Assembly (NCBI RefSeq): GCF_024347455.1
Contig: NZ_AP025483.1
Span: 3,286,001 to 3,350,000 of the forward strand
Direction of reading: 5' to 3'
DNA: 64,000 bases
DNA from: Vibrio echinoideorum
GTDB lineage: Bacteria; Pseudomonadota; Gammaproteobacteria; Enterobacterales; Vibrionaceae
Shown here: positions 63,820 to 64,000 of the stretch, in pieces
How the letters are laid out: each line of letters starts with the position of its first letter
How positions within the stretch are numbered: the stretch's first letter is position 1
Translations under genes and position numbers: made by a program
The notes under the pieces: model-generated
The model's input: the letters and a program-made list of their open reading frames with translations, nothing else
Databases searched by the model: none
What the model was told of the DNA's origin: nothing

Positions 63820-64000
63820 TTACCAATTACGGACGCGCAACATACCTTCGGTTAGGTCGTTGAAGCCTGAAATGGTCGGTACAAGCTGACCAATTACACG
63901 GTTCCAACGGCTGATTGGTGCTGCCGTTACGTAAACAATGTCGTAAGGTCTTAAATCAAACTCGGTACCAATGACTAAAGCTGATGCATCTTCCATATTC
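63820..64000 (-). CDS. wza: Wza outer-membrane polysaccharide exporter (C-terminal 59 residues)
   Basis: The visible end reads [20 protein letters not shown], then [20 protein letters not shown] and ends MLRVRNW, matching the C-terminal end of Wza, including the amphipathic helix that forms the outer-membrane pore. The gene continues past base 64000. It heads the wza-wzb-wzc set. Confidence 0.9.
   Translation of the reverse strand, partial: NMEDASALVIGTEFDLRPYDIVYVTAAPISRWNRVIGQLVPTISGFNDLTEGMLRVRNW

Overview
The window reads as a chromosomal segment of a marine Vibrio, most likely of the Splendidus clade. This rests on Vibrio-like GroEL/GroES, GpmI, WecA and Wzc, on a HigB/HigA pair closely resembling V. 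cholerae HigBA2, and on short degenerate intergenic repeats that I associate with that clade. Species level cannot be proven from the sequence alone. No rRNA, tRNA or CRISPR array was seen.

Layout. (1) 1-6.9 kb: a polar amino-acid ABC transporter (permease cut by the window edge, binding protein), groES-groEL with a sigma-32-type promoter, a MATE efflux pump, a HigBA toxin-antitoxin (TA) pair and an O6-alkylguanine methyltransferase. (2) 6.9-25.3 kb: an accessory island packed with TA modules, intact and decayed (Phd, MntA/HepT, HigBA-like, HigBA2, HipA/HipB-like, CcdAB, ParE/RelB-like), a lone RelA/SpoT-domain protein, a phage-type integrase, and a four-gene block at 10.9-16.7 kb with two very large tyrosine recombinases, a small unknown protein and a protein that looks like a divergent DNA-polymerase sliding clamp. 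The island lies between two imperfect direct copies of the gpmI 3' region. The left copy ends in a gpmI/wecA chimeric pseudogene. (3) 25.3-32.6 kb: full gpmI, two convergent wecA paralogues, a DinJ/YafQ pair with broken toxin, a decayed Rpn gene and an AbiE-type TA system behind a 41-bp palindrome. (4) 32.9-56.5 kb: a long minus-strand polysaccharide region. It begins after an ops/JUMPstart element (56751-56762) and runs wecB-wecC-rmlBADC, then a strongly AT-rich core (three sulfotransferases, an acetyltransferase, three or more glycosyltransferases, Wzy, Wzx, a beta-propeller-like protein, a heparinase-like protein), then an SLC13 permease, cysD, cysC, a DHH phosphoesterase and cysN. (5) 56.9-60.6 kb: phage-like genes (HTH protein, amidase, 3TM holin). 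(6) 60.9-64 kb: wzc, wzb and the 3' end of wza, the Wzy-dependent export machinery.

How the parts work together. The most coherent picture is a capsule or exopolysaccharide locus making a sulfated glycan. WecA-type transferases start the lipid-linked unit. WecBC make UDP-ManNAcA and RmlABCD make dTDP-L-rhamnose. Glycosyltransferases assemble the unit, Wzx flips it, Wzy polymerises it and Wza/Wzb/Wzc export it. The cysDN/cysC genes make PAPS for the three sulfotransferases, the SLC13 permease may import sulfate, and the DHH protein may remove the by-product pAp. The second notable system is the recombinase/clamp-like block, which looks like the core of an integrative element of a kind I cannot name.

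A family of about 44-bp degenerate intergenic repeats (core GAGCAGATGCG..., both orientations) recurs at least nine times and even supplies the last codons of the MATE gene. Several TA loci show the same decay: antitoxin intact, toxin frameshifted or missing.
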